Part shown: positions 1-8,582 of the stretch, one piece after another
Layout: each line of letters begins with the position of its first letter
How positions within the stretch are numbered: position 1 is the first letter of the stretch
Source of the DNA: CAZBDU01 sp964490725
Lineage (GTDB): Bacteria; Spirochaetota; Spirochaetia; SZUA-6; DRHE01
Direction of reading: 5' to 3'
Assembly: GCA_964490725.1 (NCBI GenBank)
Contig: CAZBDU010000013.1
Coordinates: 27,194-91,193, forward strand
DNA length: 64,000 bases
Made by a program: the position numbers and the translations under genes
The notes under the pieces: generated by a model
The model's input: only the letters and a program-made list of their open reading frames with translations
What the model was told of the DNA's origin: nothing
The model's database searches: none

Positions 1-1691
1 GCATGATCCTGAGCGGCTTCCTCAGGCCCTACTCGGGCAAGCTCATCCTGGAAGGGAAGACCTGCGATTCCCTGTCGCCCAGAAAGGCCCTCACCGCCGG
101 CATCGAGCTCGTGACTCAGCACAATCCGGTGGTCGACAACTTCAGCGTTGCGGAGAACCTTTATCTGGACAACCGCGGGGTCTCCAGCTATCCGTTCATC
201 AACCGCAGAAAGTACCTGGAGATGGCGCAGGCCAGCCTCGAGGCGCACGGGTTCGCCATCCGTCCCGAGGCGGTGCTGCGAAACATGAAGCTCTCCGACC
301 GGGTGCTGGTCGACATCCTGAAGCATCTGGTAAACCGGCCGCGGCTTCTGATCCTGGACGAGGCCCTCCAGAAGCTCACCGCGCCAAACTGCGCGAAGAT
401 GATCCAGCACCTGAAGGAGCTGAAAAAGGCGGGCATGTCGATCATCTTCGTCACCCACCGCATCGACGACATCTACAACTTCGCCGACAAGGTGTCCATT
501 CTCAGAAACGGCGAGATCCTGATCACCGATTCCGTCAGCAACATCGACAAGATCAATCTCATCAAGCTCGCCTACACCCAGATCAGCAGCGACGAGGAGC
601 TGGAGAACGCCAACCAGGAGTTCTACCACCTGCTCAAGTACAACGAGGCCGTCCTCAAACAACTGCCTGTGAACCTGGTGGTTGTGGACCGCAACAACAG
701 CATCAAGCTGATCAACGAGTACGCCAAGAAGTACTTCGAGATCGAGGAGACCAACTACCTGAACACGCCGGTCCGCGAGCTGTTTTCTTTCGAGAATCGG
801 GCGGCCTTCGATTTGCTGCAGGGCGGCCTGTCCAGCAGGAACAGCGAGACCTTCTACGGCATCACCCTGAACAGGAACGGAGTGGAGTCGATCACCAACA
901 TCAAGACCCATCCGATCTACGACGAGTCTTTCCGCATCGGCTACTACATCATTGTCGAAGACATTACGGAGCGCGAAAAGCTGCGCGAGCAGGTGATCCT
1001 GTCGGAGAAGCTTGCCTCCGTCGGGCTGCTGTCAGCCGGTGTGGCCCATGAGATCAACAACCCGCTGGAGATTATCTACAACTATGTCCGCTACCTGAAG
1101 TTCCACACCGCGAGCCAGGAGATCCGTGCCACGGTGAACAGCCTGGAGGAGGAGCTCAAGTCCATCTCGCAGATCGTCAGCAACCTGATCTCCTTCTCTG
1201 ACAGCAGCAAGAACCTGGTCGAGCAGGTGGATGTCAACGAGCTGATCGCGAGTATCCTCAACCTGGTCGAGTACAATGCCAGGTACCGGCGCATCTTCAT
1301 CCACTTCCATAGGAAAGCCGATCCGCTTCCCCTCCGGATCAACAAGACCGAGATGAAGCAGGTCATCCTCAACCTGATCAAGAACAGCTTCGAGGCCATG
1401 CCCTCGGGCGGGCACCTGACGGTCGCCACGGGCAGGCGCAAGCAGGGCGAAACGCGGCTCGTGGAGATCGTCTTCCAGGACACCGGCTGCGGGATCGGAG
1501 ACCGCAAGGTGAACGACATCTTCCTGCCTTTCTACTCCACAAAGAAGGACGGGCACGGCAACCTGGGTCTGGGTCTCTCGGTGAGCTACGGGATCATCAG
1601 AAAATACCACGGTACGATCACCGTCCGCAATCGCGACGGCGCGGGTTGCGAGTTCACCATCCGGGTTCCCCAGGCTCAGCTCGGCCGCTGA
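1..1691 (+). CDS. ABC ATPase / PAS / histidine kinase fusion (5' partial)
   Basis: The gene is cut by the left window edge; residues are counted from the Met codon at position 3, which is probably internal because ILSG normally follows a Walker A motif. Residues 1-200 are the rest of a sugar-type (RbsA/MglA-like) ABC ATPase: Walker B LLILDEA (115-121) and H-loop VTHRIDD (150-156). The C-loop region reads KLSDRVLVDILK (96-107) and lacks the glycines and Gln of LSGGQ, so catalysis is doubtful. Residues about 212-325 are a PAS domain. Then come a HisKA domain with phospho-acceptor His349 in GVAHEINNPLE, an N box (452-466), DTGCGIG and GLGLG of a HATPase domain. No membrane segment is visible. 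The tail overlaps the convergent permease gene by 16 bases. I infer a sensor kinase reading transporter or sugar status. The domain calls are firm; the role is inference. Confidence 0.88.
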   Translation, partial: MILSGFLRPYSGKLILEGKTCDSLSPRKALTAGIELVTQHNPVVDNFSVAENLYLDNRGVSSYPFINRRKYLEMAQASLEAHGFAIRPEAVLRNMKLSDRVLVDILKHLVNRPRLLILDEALQKLTAPNCAKMIQHLKELKKAGMSIIFVTHRIDDIYNFADKVSILRNGEILITDSVSNIDKINLIKLAYTQISSDEELENANQEFYHLLKYNEAVLKQLPVNLVVVDRNNSIKLINEYAKKYFEIEETNYLNTPVRELFSFENRAAFDLLQGGLSSRNSETFYGITLNRNGVESITNIKTHPIYDESFRIGYYIIVEDITEREKLREQVILSEKLASVGLLSAGVAHEINNPLEIIYNYVRYLKFHTASQEIRATVNSLEEELKSISQIVSNLISFSDSSKNLVEQVDVNELIASILNLVEYNARYRRIFIHFHRKADPLPLRINKTEMKQVILNLIKNSFEAMPSGGHLTVATGRRKQGETRLVEIVFQDTGCGIGDRKVNDIFLPFYSTKKDGHGNLGLGLSVSYGIIRKYHGTITVRNRDGAGCEFTIRVPQAQLGR

Positions 1692-2848
1692 GGCCCCTGC
1701 GGGATCGCGGAGGCCCGAGAGGCAGGCGGCCTTTTCCCGCGGGTGCGGCCCGCTCCCGTTCCGTGCTCGCCGATCGCTTCCGCCAGCCGTCGCCTCGCGG
1801 CGGCGGACTTGATCAGCTCCTCGGCGCTGGCCCCGAACAGGATGACCGATCCGACAATGGTGTACTCCAGGGTCGTGGAGATGCCCAGGATGTTGATCGC
1901 GTTGTACAGCACCCGCACGATCGCCGTGCCGATAATCACCCCGGGCACCGAGCCTTCTCCGCCCCGCAGGCTCGCGCCTCCCACCACGCAGCCGGCGATC
2001 GCGTACAGCTCATACATGTTTCCGGCCGTGGAGGGCTGCACCGTGTTGAGGTCCAGCGAAAAGAGGACCCCTGCCAGGCACGCGCAGGTTGCAGAAATGA
2101 CGTAGGCAGCGATCTTGATACGATCCGTGTCCACCCCGCTGAAACGCACGGCCCTCTCGTTGCTGCCGATGGCCAGGATGCAGCGTCCGTACACTGAGCG
2201 CTCCAGGAAAAGCCAGAGGATGGCGCCCGCGAACAGCAGGATGAGGAAGGGCATCGGCAGCGACCATTCGGCCACCAGCAGCGGGGCGTTGCCCGCCGGC
2301 CAGAAGGCGGAGGGAAGGCGGCCGTTGGCCAGGAACTTGAGCCCCTGGAAGCCGCTTCCGTACCCCTGGGTGACGTCTCGCAGCGCGAAGCGCGCCAGTC
2401 CGCGGTAGATGAACAGCCCGCACAGGGTCACCACAAAGGGCTGCACCTTGACCTTGGTGACCAGCACTCCGTGCAGCAGCCCCATCAGGACCGCCAGGGT
2501 AAGACAGATGAGCAGGGCCGCGGCGATGGGCAGCCCGCGTACGGTGATGAAGTTGGCCGAGAGCCCGCCGATGAGCCCCACGATGGAGCCGACCGACAGG
2601 TCTATGCCCCCGGTCATGATGACAAAGGACACCCCCAGACTGAGCAGGCCGAACAGGCCCGTCCAGCGCAGGATGTTCTTGACGTTGTAGGGGTTGATGA
2701 AGTCCGGGTCGACGATGGTTGTGAGCAGCATGGCGGCCACCAGGACAACGCCAATCCCCGCCGCTCTTCTCAAGCGATTACCCTCCTGCCTTCGCTGGCG
2801 CTTCGGCGGGCCGCTTTCGGGCCGGGGGCGGACCCGGCGGCGGGCCAC
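1676..2848 (-). CDS. RbsC-like sugar ABC transporter permease
   Basis: This is an inner-membrane permease of the ribose/xylose/galactose ABC family (BPD_transp_2 fold), about 390 residues with roughly nine hydrophobic segments. Family signatures are SLGVSFVIMTGGIDLSVGS in the first third and the cytoplasmic loop AIGSNERAVRFSGVDTDRIK near residue 235. It uses a GTG start at 2848 with GAGGG seven bases upstream. The first 30 residues are Arg/Pro-rich and atypical, so a later start is possible. The C-terminal tail of about 40 residues is also basic and extends beyond the usual family end. It lies 10 bases after the RpiB-like gene and is the last visible gene of the sugar operon. No ATPase or binding protein is next to it in this window; the ABC-kinase fusion on the other strand is the nearest ATPase-like gene. 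Confidence 0.9.
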   Translation of the reverse strand: MARRRVRPRPESGPPKRQRRQEGNRLRRAAGIGVVLVAAMLLTTIVDPDFINPYNVKNILRWTGLFGLLSLGVSFVIMTGGIDLSVGSIVGLIGGLSANFITVRGLPIAAALLICLTLAVLMGLLHGVLVTKVKVQPFVVTLCGLFIYRGLARFALRDVTQGYGSGFQGLKFLANGRLPSAFWPAGNAPLLVAEWSLPMPFLILLFAGAILWLFLERSVYGRCILAIGSNERAVRFSGVDTDRIKIAAYVISATCACLAGVLFSLDLNTVQPSTAGNMYELYAIAGCVVGGASLRGGEGSVPGVIIGTAIVRVLYNAINILGISTTLEYTIVGSVILFGASAEELIKSAAARRRLAEAIGEHGTGAGRTRGKRPPASRASAIPQGPQRPS

Positions 2849-2858
2849 CGCAGGGCCC

Positions 2859-3488
2859 TCAGGCGAGGCGTTTCTTCACTGCCTCCTTCAGGCGGCTGTC
2901 CCGGATCGACTCCGGGTCCACCAACGCCTTCACCCCCGGGTATTCCAGGGCCGGGCGGACCACCTCCTCGGGGAGGGTCTCGATAATCTCGGCCAGGCTG
3001 CGGTGGGTCAGCCGGGAGACCCGTTCCAGGATGAGGCGCGCCTCGCGCTGCGGCTCCCTGCGGTGCTCCGGATAACCGGCGCCTCGCTCCACACTGAAGA
3101 GCCGATCGAAGATGAAGCGCAGGTTCACATCCCCGGCCCAGCCGTAGCCGCGGTTGAGGGCCAGGGAAACACAGTTGCCGCCGTTGATCTGCATGAACAG
3201 CCAGGCGTCGAGGGGGTCCAGCACGAGCCCGCAGAACACCCCCGGATACTGCATGATCGAGCTCAGGAAGCCCTGGCCCGTGCCGCAGCCACCGACGACG
3301 AAGTCCGCCCGCTTGAGCTCCAGCAGCACCGCTGCGATCAGGCCGGTGTGGACGTAGAGCAGCTCGGGCTTCGCTCCCCGCTCCCTCATACCGGCGTTGA
3401 TGACCTGGTGGCCGCGTCCCTCGAGAGCGGCCAGGATGTCCGCGTTCTTGTCCGCGGCGCTGGTCTCGCTGACCACTGCTATCCTCAC
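2859..3488 (-). CDS. RpiB/LacAB-family sugar-phosphate isomerase
   Basis: A 209-residue protein of the ribose-5-phosphate isomerase B family, which interconverts aldose and ketose phosphates in the cytosol. The N-terminus MRIAVVSETSAADKN is the Rossmann start. GGCGTGQG with Cys68 corresponds to the catalytic Cys loop. It is longer than classic RpiB (about 150 residues) because of a C-terminal extension (from about residue 145) rich in charged helices. The start is the GTG at 3488, which overlaps the stop of the upstream kinase gene (GTGA), a sign of translational coupling. Beside an FGGY kinase and a TIM-barrel isomerase, it resembles EryI of the Brucella erythritol pathway (D-erythrose-4-phosphate isomerase). 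That substrate is inferred from context only. Confidence 0.85.
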   Translation of the reverse strand: MRIAVVSETSAADKNADILAALEGRGHQVINAGMRERGAKPELLYVHTGLIAAVLLELKRADFVVGGCGTGQGFLSSIMQYPGVFCGLVLDPLDAWLFMQINGGNCVSLALNRGYGWAGDVNLRFIFDRLFSVERGAGYPEHRREPQREARLILERVSRLTHRSLAEIIETLPEEVVRPALEYPGVKALVDPESIRDSRLKEAVKKRLA

Positions 3489-5053
3489 GGCACCCTCCCG
3501 GCCGGGGTCTGCGGCCGGCCTGTCCCGCGGGTCTCGACCCGGCCCGTCCCGTTCACCTCCCTGGCCCAGCCCAGGCAGCGCTGCACTGCCTTGTTCCATC
3601 CGCGGTAGAGGGCTTGCCGGCGCTCCTCGCTCATGGCGGGCTCGAAGCGGCGGTCCAGCCGCCAGTGGGCCGCCACTTCCTCCCTGCTGCCCCAGAAGCC
3701 GACACCGAGGCCCGCCAGGTAGGCGGCGCCACGGGCTGCCATCTCCGTCACCGAGGGCCGCTCCACCGGGATTCCCAGCACGTCCGCCTGGAATTGCATC
3801 AGGAAGTCGCTGCGGCTCGCACCTCCGTCCACTCTCAGGGAGTCCGCCTGCCTGCCCGAATCGGCGCTCATCGCGTCCAGCACGTCCCGGGTCTGGTAGG
3901 CCATGGATTCCAGGCTCGCCCGGGCAATGTGCTCCCGGCCTGTCCCGCGGGTGATGCCGACGATAAGGCCCCGGGCGTACATGTCCCAGTAGGGGGCGCA
4001 GAGGCCGGTGAAGGCGGGCACCACATACACCCCTCCGGTGTCCTCCGCCTGAGCGGCCAGCCGGGTGCAGCCCTCCGCGTCCTCGACGATCCTCAGGCCG
4101 TCCCGCAGCCACTGCACCGCCGCCCCTCCGATGAACACCACCCCTTCCAGAGCATACTCGGTCTTTCCATTGACGTGCCAGCCGAGATCCGTGGTCAGGC
4201 CGTGTGCGGACAGCATGGGGGTCTGGCCAATGTTCATCATCAGCGCCAGGGCAGTGCCGTAGGTGTTCTTCGCCATCCCCGGCCTGAAGCAGTTCTGCCC
4301 GAAGGTGGCGGCGTGCTGGTCCCCGGCCGCGCCGGCTACCGGGATCTCCGCTCCGAAGAAGACCATCCGGTCGGTGGTGGCCAGCACGCCGCTGGAGGAA
4401 AGGGGGGTGGGCAGGATCTCCTCGGGTATCTCCAGAGCCGCCAGGAGCTCCGCGTCCCACTGCAGCGTGTGGATGTTCAGCAGCATCGTCCGCGAGGCGT
4501 TGGAGAAGTCGGTCACGTGCGCCCTCTGGCCGCTCAGGTTCCAGATGAGCCAGGAATCGATGGTCCCCATGCAGATCTTGCCCCGGGCGATCCTCTCTCT
4601 CACTTCCGGCACGTTGTCCAGGATCCACCGGATCTTGGTTGCCGAGAAGTAGGCGTCGATCAGAAGGCCGGTCCTCTCCCGCACCAGCGGCTCCAGCCCC
4701 TTGGCCTTGAGCTCGTCGCACAGCGCCGCGGTGCGACGGCACTGCCAGACGATGGCGTTGTACACCGGCCGGCCGCTGTCCCTGTCCCAGAGGATCGTGG
4801 TTTCCCGCTGATTGGTGATGCCGATCCCGGCGATCGCCTCGGCCTCCAGGCGGCCCTTCTCCAGCACCTCCCGGGTGCAGTCCATCACCGTTTCCCAGTA
4901 CTCCCGGGGGTCCTGCTCCACCCAGCCCGGCTGCGGGTAGATCTGCCGGATCTCCCGGTAGGCCGAGGAGTGGATGTCCCCGTTGTGCCGGAAGAGGATC
5001 ACCCGGGTCCCGGTGGTTCCCTGGTCGATGGCCATGATGAATCGCTTGTCCAC
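3485..5053 (-). CDS. FGGY-family glycerol/polyol kinase
   Basis: A 522-residue ATP-dependent kinase close to glycerol kinase. Near the N-terminus are DQGTTGTR (ATP loop), GITNQRETTILWDR and NAIVWQCRRTA; the centre has AGDQHAATFGQ with the catalytic-base Asp and WHVNGKTEYALEG. All of these match GlpK-type enzymes. The chosen start is the GTG at 5053, giving MDKRFIMAIDQGTTG, with AGGGGG about six bases upstream; the ATG at 5035 would lose the first beta strand. The open frame runs further upstream, but that part overlaps the isomerase gene and is not protein-like. The C-terminus is Pro/Arg-rich and slightly long. By sequence alone I would call it glycerol kinase. With TIM-barrel and RpiB isomerases and a split transketolase beside it, an erythritol/tetritol kinase (EryA-like) is a serious alternative. 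Confidence 0.88.
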   Translation of the reverse strand: MDKRFIMAIDQGTTGTRVILFRHNGDIHSSAYREIRQIYPQPGWVEQDPREYWETVMDCTREVLEKGRLEAEAIAGIGITNQRETTILWDRDSGRPVYNAIVWQCRRTAALCDELKAKGLEPLVRERTGLLIDAYFSATKIRWILDNVPEVRERIARGKICMGTIDSWLIWNLSGQRAHVTDFSNASRTMLLNIHTLQWDAELLAALEIPEEILPTPLSSSGVLATTDRMVFFGAEIPVAGAAGDQHAATFGQNCFRPGMAKNTYGTALALMMNIGQTPMLSAHGLTTDLGWHVNGKTEYALEGVVFIGGAAVQWLRDGLRIVEDAEGCTRLAAQAEDTGGVYVVPAFTGLCAPYWDMYARGLIVGITRGTGREHIARASLESMAYQTRDVLDAMSADSGRQADSLRVDGGASRSDFLMQFQADVLGIPVERPSVTEMAARGAAYLAGLGVGFWGSREEVAAHWRLDRRFEPAMSEERRQALYRGWNKAVQRCLGWAREVNGTGRVETRGTGRPQTPAGRVP

Positions 5054-5073
5054 GGCGTCCCCCTCGTCTCCAG

Positions 5074-6054
5074 TTAGCCACGCTCCAGGAGCGTCTCCCG
5101 CAGCAGGTCGTAGAGACCGGTGATGTCTTCTCGCTCCTGGTAGCGGCGGATGGCCTCGCCGTCCAGTCTGTCGGCGAGCCTCTCCATGCTTTGCAGCATA
5201 CGGATCGAAAGCCCCACGGCCTCGGCCGGATCCTCGCGGAAAGGGAACTGATCCATGATGATGTAGCCCTCGTAGCTGGACTGCTTCAGGTACCAGAGGT
5301 ACTCCACGGTGCGCCAGAGGTTGACGGTGCCGGCGATCAGGTCGTCGTCGAACTCCCCGTAGGCGTCGTTGCCATGCACGTTGAAGAGCCGGCCCGCCCG
5401 GTCGAGCATGCACAGCGACTCGGCGGGGTTCTCCCGAGACAGGAGGGCGTGGCCGAAATCGAGGGTGATGCCGAAGTTCTCCGCGCCCACGTCGTGAGCC
5501 AGAACGAGGGCTTTCCCGACGTTGGCTACCATCATGAACATGCGGGGCTCTTTCAGCTTGTACTCGTAGGAGAAGCGCAAGTCGGGAGCGTACGCGGCGA
5601 TCTCCCTGATGGCCTCCACGGTGGAGCTCCACATCGCGTTGTAGTCCCCCTGGAAGCAGTAGTCGTGTCCGTCCTGGCCCGGCCACATGTCGATGAGCCG
5701 GAAGCCCATCTCCCGGGCCGCATCGGCTCCCTTCTTCACGGTGTCCACCGCCTTCCGGTAGGTCTTTCTGTCCCTGCTGGTGAAGGCGCCGTACTTGTAC
5801 CGCGGGGCGAACAGGGCCATGTTCATGGCCTGCATCTCAAGCCCGCTGTCGCGGATGATCGCGGCCACCTCCCTGACCTGCAGCCCCTCGAAGTCACTCG
5901 GGTAGTGGATCTGGATCGCCTCCAGCCCCTTGACACGGGCTGCCGTTCGCACCTGCTCGCGGAAGCTCTGCGCAGGCCGATAGCCCCCCGGGATGAACCG
6001 GTCGGCCGTAAACCCGATGGTCCACAGTCCCGCTCCGAACCTGAGCCTTTTCAT
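5074..6054 (-). CDS. TIM-barrel sugar isomerase/epimerase (AP endonuclease 2 fold)
   Basis: A 326-residue xylose-isomerase-like TIM-barrel protein. Candidate metal ligands follow the family spacing: Glu164 (FSYEYK), Asp199 (TLDFGH), His227 (NVHGND) and Asp268 (IIMDQF). The enzyme would act on a free or phosphorylated sugar in the cytosol. The start is the ATG at 6054, 20 bases beyond which the kinase gene begins at the other end of the gene. In Brucella, EryC, a member of the same fold, is a tetrulose-phosphate racemase/isomerase encoded with EryA and RpiB, and the same trio is present here. I see the fold and ligands directly; the erythritol-type role is inference. Other options are a hydroxypyruvate-isomerase-like or rhamnose-isomerase-like enzyme. 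Confidence 0.82.
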   Translation of the reverse strand: MKRLRFGAGLWTIGFTADRFIPGGYRPAQSFREQVRTAARVKGLEAIQIHYPSDFEGLQVREVAAIIRDSGLEMQAMNMALFAPRYKYGAFTSRDRKTYRKAVDTVKKGADAAREMGFRLIDMWPGQDGHDYCFQGDYNAMWSSTVEAIREIAAYAPDLRFSYEYKLKEPRMFMMVANVGKALVLAHDVGAENFGITLDFGHALLSRENPAESLCMLDRAGRLFNVHGNDAYGEFDDDLIAGTVNLWRTVEYLWYLKQSSYEGYIIMDQFPFREDPAEAVGLSIRMLQSMERLADRLDGEAIRRYQEREDITGLYDLLRETLLERG

Positions 6055-6127
6055 GTTGCGCCCTCCTTCTTCTCCACCTTCTGCACGCGGAACCGGCCGC
6101 AGGGCTCCCCGCGGCGGCCCCCAGGGG

Positions 6128-6378
6128 CTACTCCGGCAGCGGCTCCCCTGGAAAGAACATCACCTTGTTGAACGCCTGCTCCCTGCGGTGCATCAGAACT
6201 GGTGGCCGATGGTCGTCGGGTGGCGGTAGGTGCCCGTGAGCATGACCCGGGGAATGTCCGAGCCGCAGACGCCGCAGGCCTTGACCCGCACGATGAGCTC
6301 GCCTTCCCTCTCGATCTGCGGGGCCTCCGTGTGCACACACCGCAGGTCCCCGGGCGCAAAGAGCCCGACCGCCCTCAT
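6128..6378 (-). pseudogene. zinc alcohol dehydrogenase remnant with internal deletion
   Basis: Reading from the ATG at 6378 (GGAG nine bases upstream), the product begins MRAVGLFAPGDL and reaches KACGVCGSDIPR, the Cys-containing catalytic-zinc motif of medium-chain (sorbitol/galactitol-type) dehydrogenases. It stops after TTIGHQF, just where the conserved GHE would continue. In another frame, HRREQAFNKVMFFPGEPLPE runs directly on from the break near 6190 and ends at 6128; it looks like the extreme C-terminus of the same family. The roughly 270 residues between are gone. The gene therefore looks like a full dehydrogenase that lost its middle, leaving N-terminal and C-terminal stubs in different frames. 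It may once have supplied the polyol oxidation step of this operon. The C-terminal identification is less certain than the N-terminal one. Confidence 0.65.
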
Positions 6379-6434
6379 TGTTTCTGGCTCCACGAATCTG
6401 GCTCTCCCCCGTCTGCCCGGCGGCAACCGGCTGC

Positions 6435-6713
6435 TCAGCCGCCGGCCACCATCTGCAGGAGCATCACCTCCTGATCTTCCCGCAACGCGGTGCGGAGCTC
6501 CTTCACCGGACGGCCGTCCACGATGATGATCACCGAGGCCGCTGGCTTCCTACCCTGCCGATCCCAGAACTGCCCGGGGACGGCGGCCGCCCAGCGCTCG
6601 TCGATCAGTTTCATCAGGCTCTGAAGCGTGGAGCCTTCCGGCAGCTCCATCCGGTGGGTCTGCTCGCCGAGAAAGCCCGCCAGCGCCCCGAGGGCGCGCA
6701 GCCTGATCTTCAT
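6435..6713 (-). CDS. MoaD/ThiS-family sulfur carrier for AOR cofactor
   Basis: A 92-residue beta-grasp protein starting MKIRLRALGALAGFLG and ending in Gly-Gly (QMVAGG), the thiocarboxylated tail of MoaD-type carriers that donate sulfur to molybdopterin/tungstopterin. The segment ASVIIIVDGRPVKEL matches the second half of the fold. It begins nine bases after the stop of the aldehyde:ferredoxin oxidoreductase gene. MoaD-like genes directly next to AOR genes are a known arrangement, so it probably serves tungstopterin assembly for that enzyme. The second AOR gene at 41.5-43.3 kb has no such partner and may share this one. Confidence 0.85.
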   Translation of the reverse strand: MKIRLRALGALAGFLGEQTHRMELPEGSTLQSLMKLIDERWAAAVPGQFWDRQGRKPAASVIIIVDGRPVKELRTALREDQEVMLLQMVAGG

Positions 6714-6722
6714 GGGCGGCCC

Positions 6723-8582
6723 TCACTGCGCGTAAAGATCGGCGGCGGCATCCTCGAGGCCCAGCTCCAGCAGGACCGCCCGGCTCGGCCTGCCGTCCGC
6801 CTCCCAGCGGCGCAGCCGGTAGTACCGTTCCAGCTGGGCCGCCAGGTCCGGCACCTTGCCCGCCGCACCCCCTTCCTTCAGGGGGGTCATGGCCCGCACC
6901 GGCATGGTGTCATCCTCCCTCCGTATCCCGCAGCGCCAGTTGTACGCTCGATGCAGAGCGTTGATCCGGTCTCCGATGCACAGCAGGTCCTCTGGCCTCA
7001 GCGCGGAGCCGGTGGCCGCCTTCAGCAGGGCGCAGAAATCCGAGGGCTTCAGCAGCACGGTGGCGAAATAGCACAGCACGAGAGAGTCCAGGACGTGGGC
7101 CCAGTTTTGGGCGAAGCGAGTCATCTCCGCCTTTCCGGTGTCGCTCAACCGCGTGTATGTGCCCGTGAACCCCCACTCCGGGATCGGGTTCTCCCCCTCT
7201 TCGTAGAGGTCCGTCATACCATGCAGATGGCAGCCTCCCCGGGAAGCGGTGGCGTAGTTGGAGGCCCACGCGAACCCGGCCCGCGCGTCGTGCATGGGAA
7301 GCTCCAGGCCCTTGACCTGCACCGCCCACTCCTTCGAGCCTCCCCCCAGCTTCTGCGCCAGCCTCCTGGTGCCCAGTCCCAGGAGCCTTCCCGCCCCTTC
7401 GCCTCGGCCGATCTTTTCGATCATACGGATCAACGCCTCCGCGCTGCCCCAGCGCAGCTCGATCCCATCCAGATCCTGGCTGGCGAGCAACCCCTTCTCG
7501 ACGCATTCCATGGCAAAGGCCAGGGTGGAGCCGGTGCTGATCGCATCCAGGCCGTAGAGGTTGCAGAGATGGTTGGCGTAGCAGACCGCCCGCACGTCCA
7601 GCACCATGCAGAGGGTTCCCAGCGCCGCCGTGCTCTCATACTCCGGGCCGGGAGCGTCCATCCTGTAGGGACCCTCCTCGATGCGGGTCCAGCGAGCGCA
7701 GCCGATGGTACAGCGGTGGCAGGCGGAGTGTCTCCTGGGCATGAGCTCGTAGATTCTCCGCCCTCCAATGGCCGTGCACACCGCTTCGGTGGAGCCCACC
7801 GACCAGTTCTTCACCGGGATGTCGCTGATCGCCCAGCGGCTGTCCAGCACGTCCGCCGTGCCGTACTTCCTGAGCGCCTCCAGGTCAGGGTCCGTGGCGT
7901 TGCGCCGGTTGATCGCCCGGGCCAGCTCCGTGAAGCCCTCCGGGTCGGCCAGCTGCACCTCCGCCGAGCCCCGCACCGCGATGGCCTTCAGCCGCTTGGC
8001 GCCCATGACCGCCCCGCCGCCGCCCCGGGCCGCCGCCCGGGCGTCGTCGTTGAGGATGGCACTGTACAGCACCCCCTTCTCCCCGGCCGGGCCGATCACC
8101 GCCACCCTGACCCCGCGCTGGCCTATCTCTTGCCTGATATCCTCCTGGGCCGCGAAGGTGTCCTTACCCCAGTGTTGTGAGGCAGCGCGAATCTCCGCCT
8201 TCCCCTCCTCGACGTACAGATACACCGGCTCCGACGCGGCCCCTTCCACGACCAGCCCGTCGTAACCTGCCCTGCGGAGCGCCGTTCCCCAGTGTCCGCC
8301 AGAGCTGGAGTCGCAGAGCATCTCGGTCAGGGGGGCCTTGAAAACCACCTGGTAGCGCCCAGAGGTGCCCAGGGAGGTGCCCGTGACCGGTCCGGTCATG
8401 AACAGGAGCCTGTTCTCCGGCCCCAGCGGATCGGCCTCCGGAGGGATCTCGTCATAGGCCAGCCGGATTCCCATCCCGGAGCCCCCAATGTAGTTCCTGG
8501 CGTGCTCCGGTGAGACAGGCTCCTCGGCGATCCTCCCGGAGCCGAGATTCACCCGCAGCAGCTTTCCCATGTAGCCCTTCAT
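6723..8582 (-). CDS. aldehyde:ferredoxin oxidoreductase (tungsten type)
   Basis: A 619-residue AOR-family enzyme that oxidises an aldehyde to a carboxylate with ferredoxin as acceptor, using tungstopterin and one [4Fe-4S] cluster. The cluster ligands are clear: Cys288, Cys291 and Cys295 (CHRCTIGC) plus Cys504 (DSLVLC), the classical CX2CX3C...C pattern. The N-terminal cofactor domain has GGSGMGIRL and TGPVTGT; GGGGAVMGAKRLKAI binds the pterin. The length is normal for the family. The start ATG overlaps the transketolase stop (ATGA). A MoaD-like gene follows. In this operon the substrate could be a sugar-derived aldehyde, but nothing in the sequence fixes it. Confidence 0.93.
   Translation of the reverse strand: MKGYMGKLLRVNLGSGRIAEEPVSPEHARNYIGGSGMGIRLAYDEIPPEADPLGPENRLLFMTGPVTGTSLGTSGRYQVVFKAPLTEMLCDSSSGGHWGTALRRAGYDGLVVEGAASEPVYLYVEEGKAEIRAASQHWGKDTFAAQEDIRQEIGQRGVRVAVIGPAGEKGVLYSAILNDDARAAARGGGGAVMGAKRLKAIAVRGSAEVQLADPEGFTELARAINRRNATDPDLEALRKYGTADVLDSRWAISDIPVKNWSVGSTEAVCTAIGGRRIYELMPRRHSACHRCTIGCARWTRIEEGPYRMDAPGPEYESTAALGTLCMVLDVRAVCYANHLCNLYGLDAISTGSTLAFAMECVEKGLLASQDLDGIELRWGSAEALIRMIEKIGRGEGAGRLLGLGTRRLAQKLGGGSKEWAVQVKGLELPMHDARAGFAWASNYATASRGGCHLHGMTDLYEEGENPIPEWGFTGTYTRLSDTGKAEMTRFAQNWAHVLDSLVLCYFATVLLKPSDFCALLKAATGSALRPEDLLCIGDRINALHRAYNWRCGIRREDDTMPVRAMTPLKEGGAAGKVPDLAAQLERYYRLRRWEADGRPSRAVLLELGLEDAAADLYAQ

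Noticed and set aside
3614..5077. A 487-codon + strand open frame
   Set aside because: It is a shadow of the FGGY kinase, which has intact kinase motifs on the other strand.
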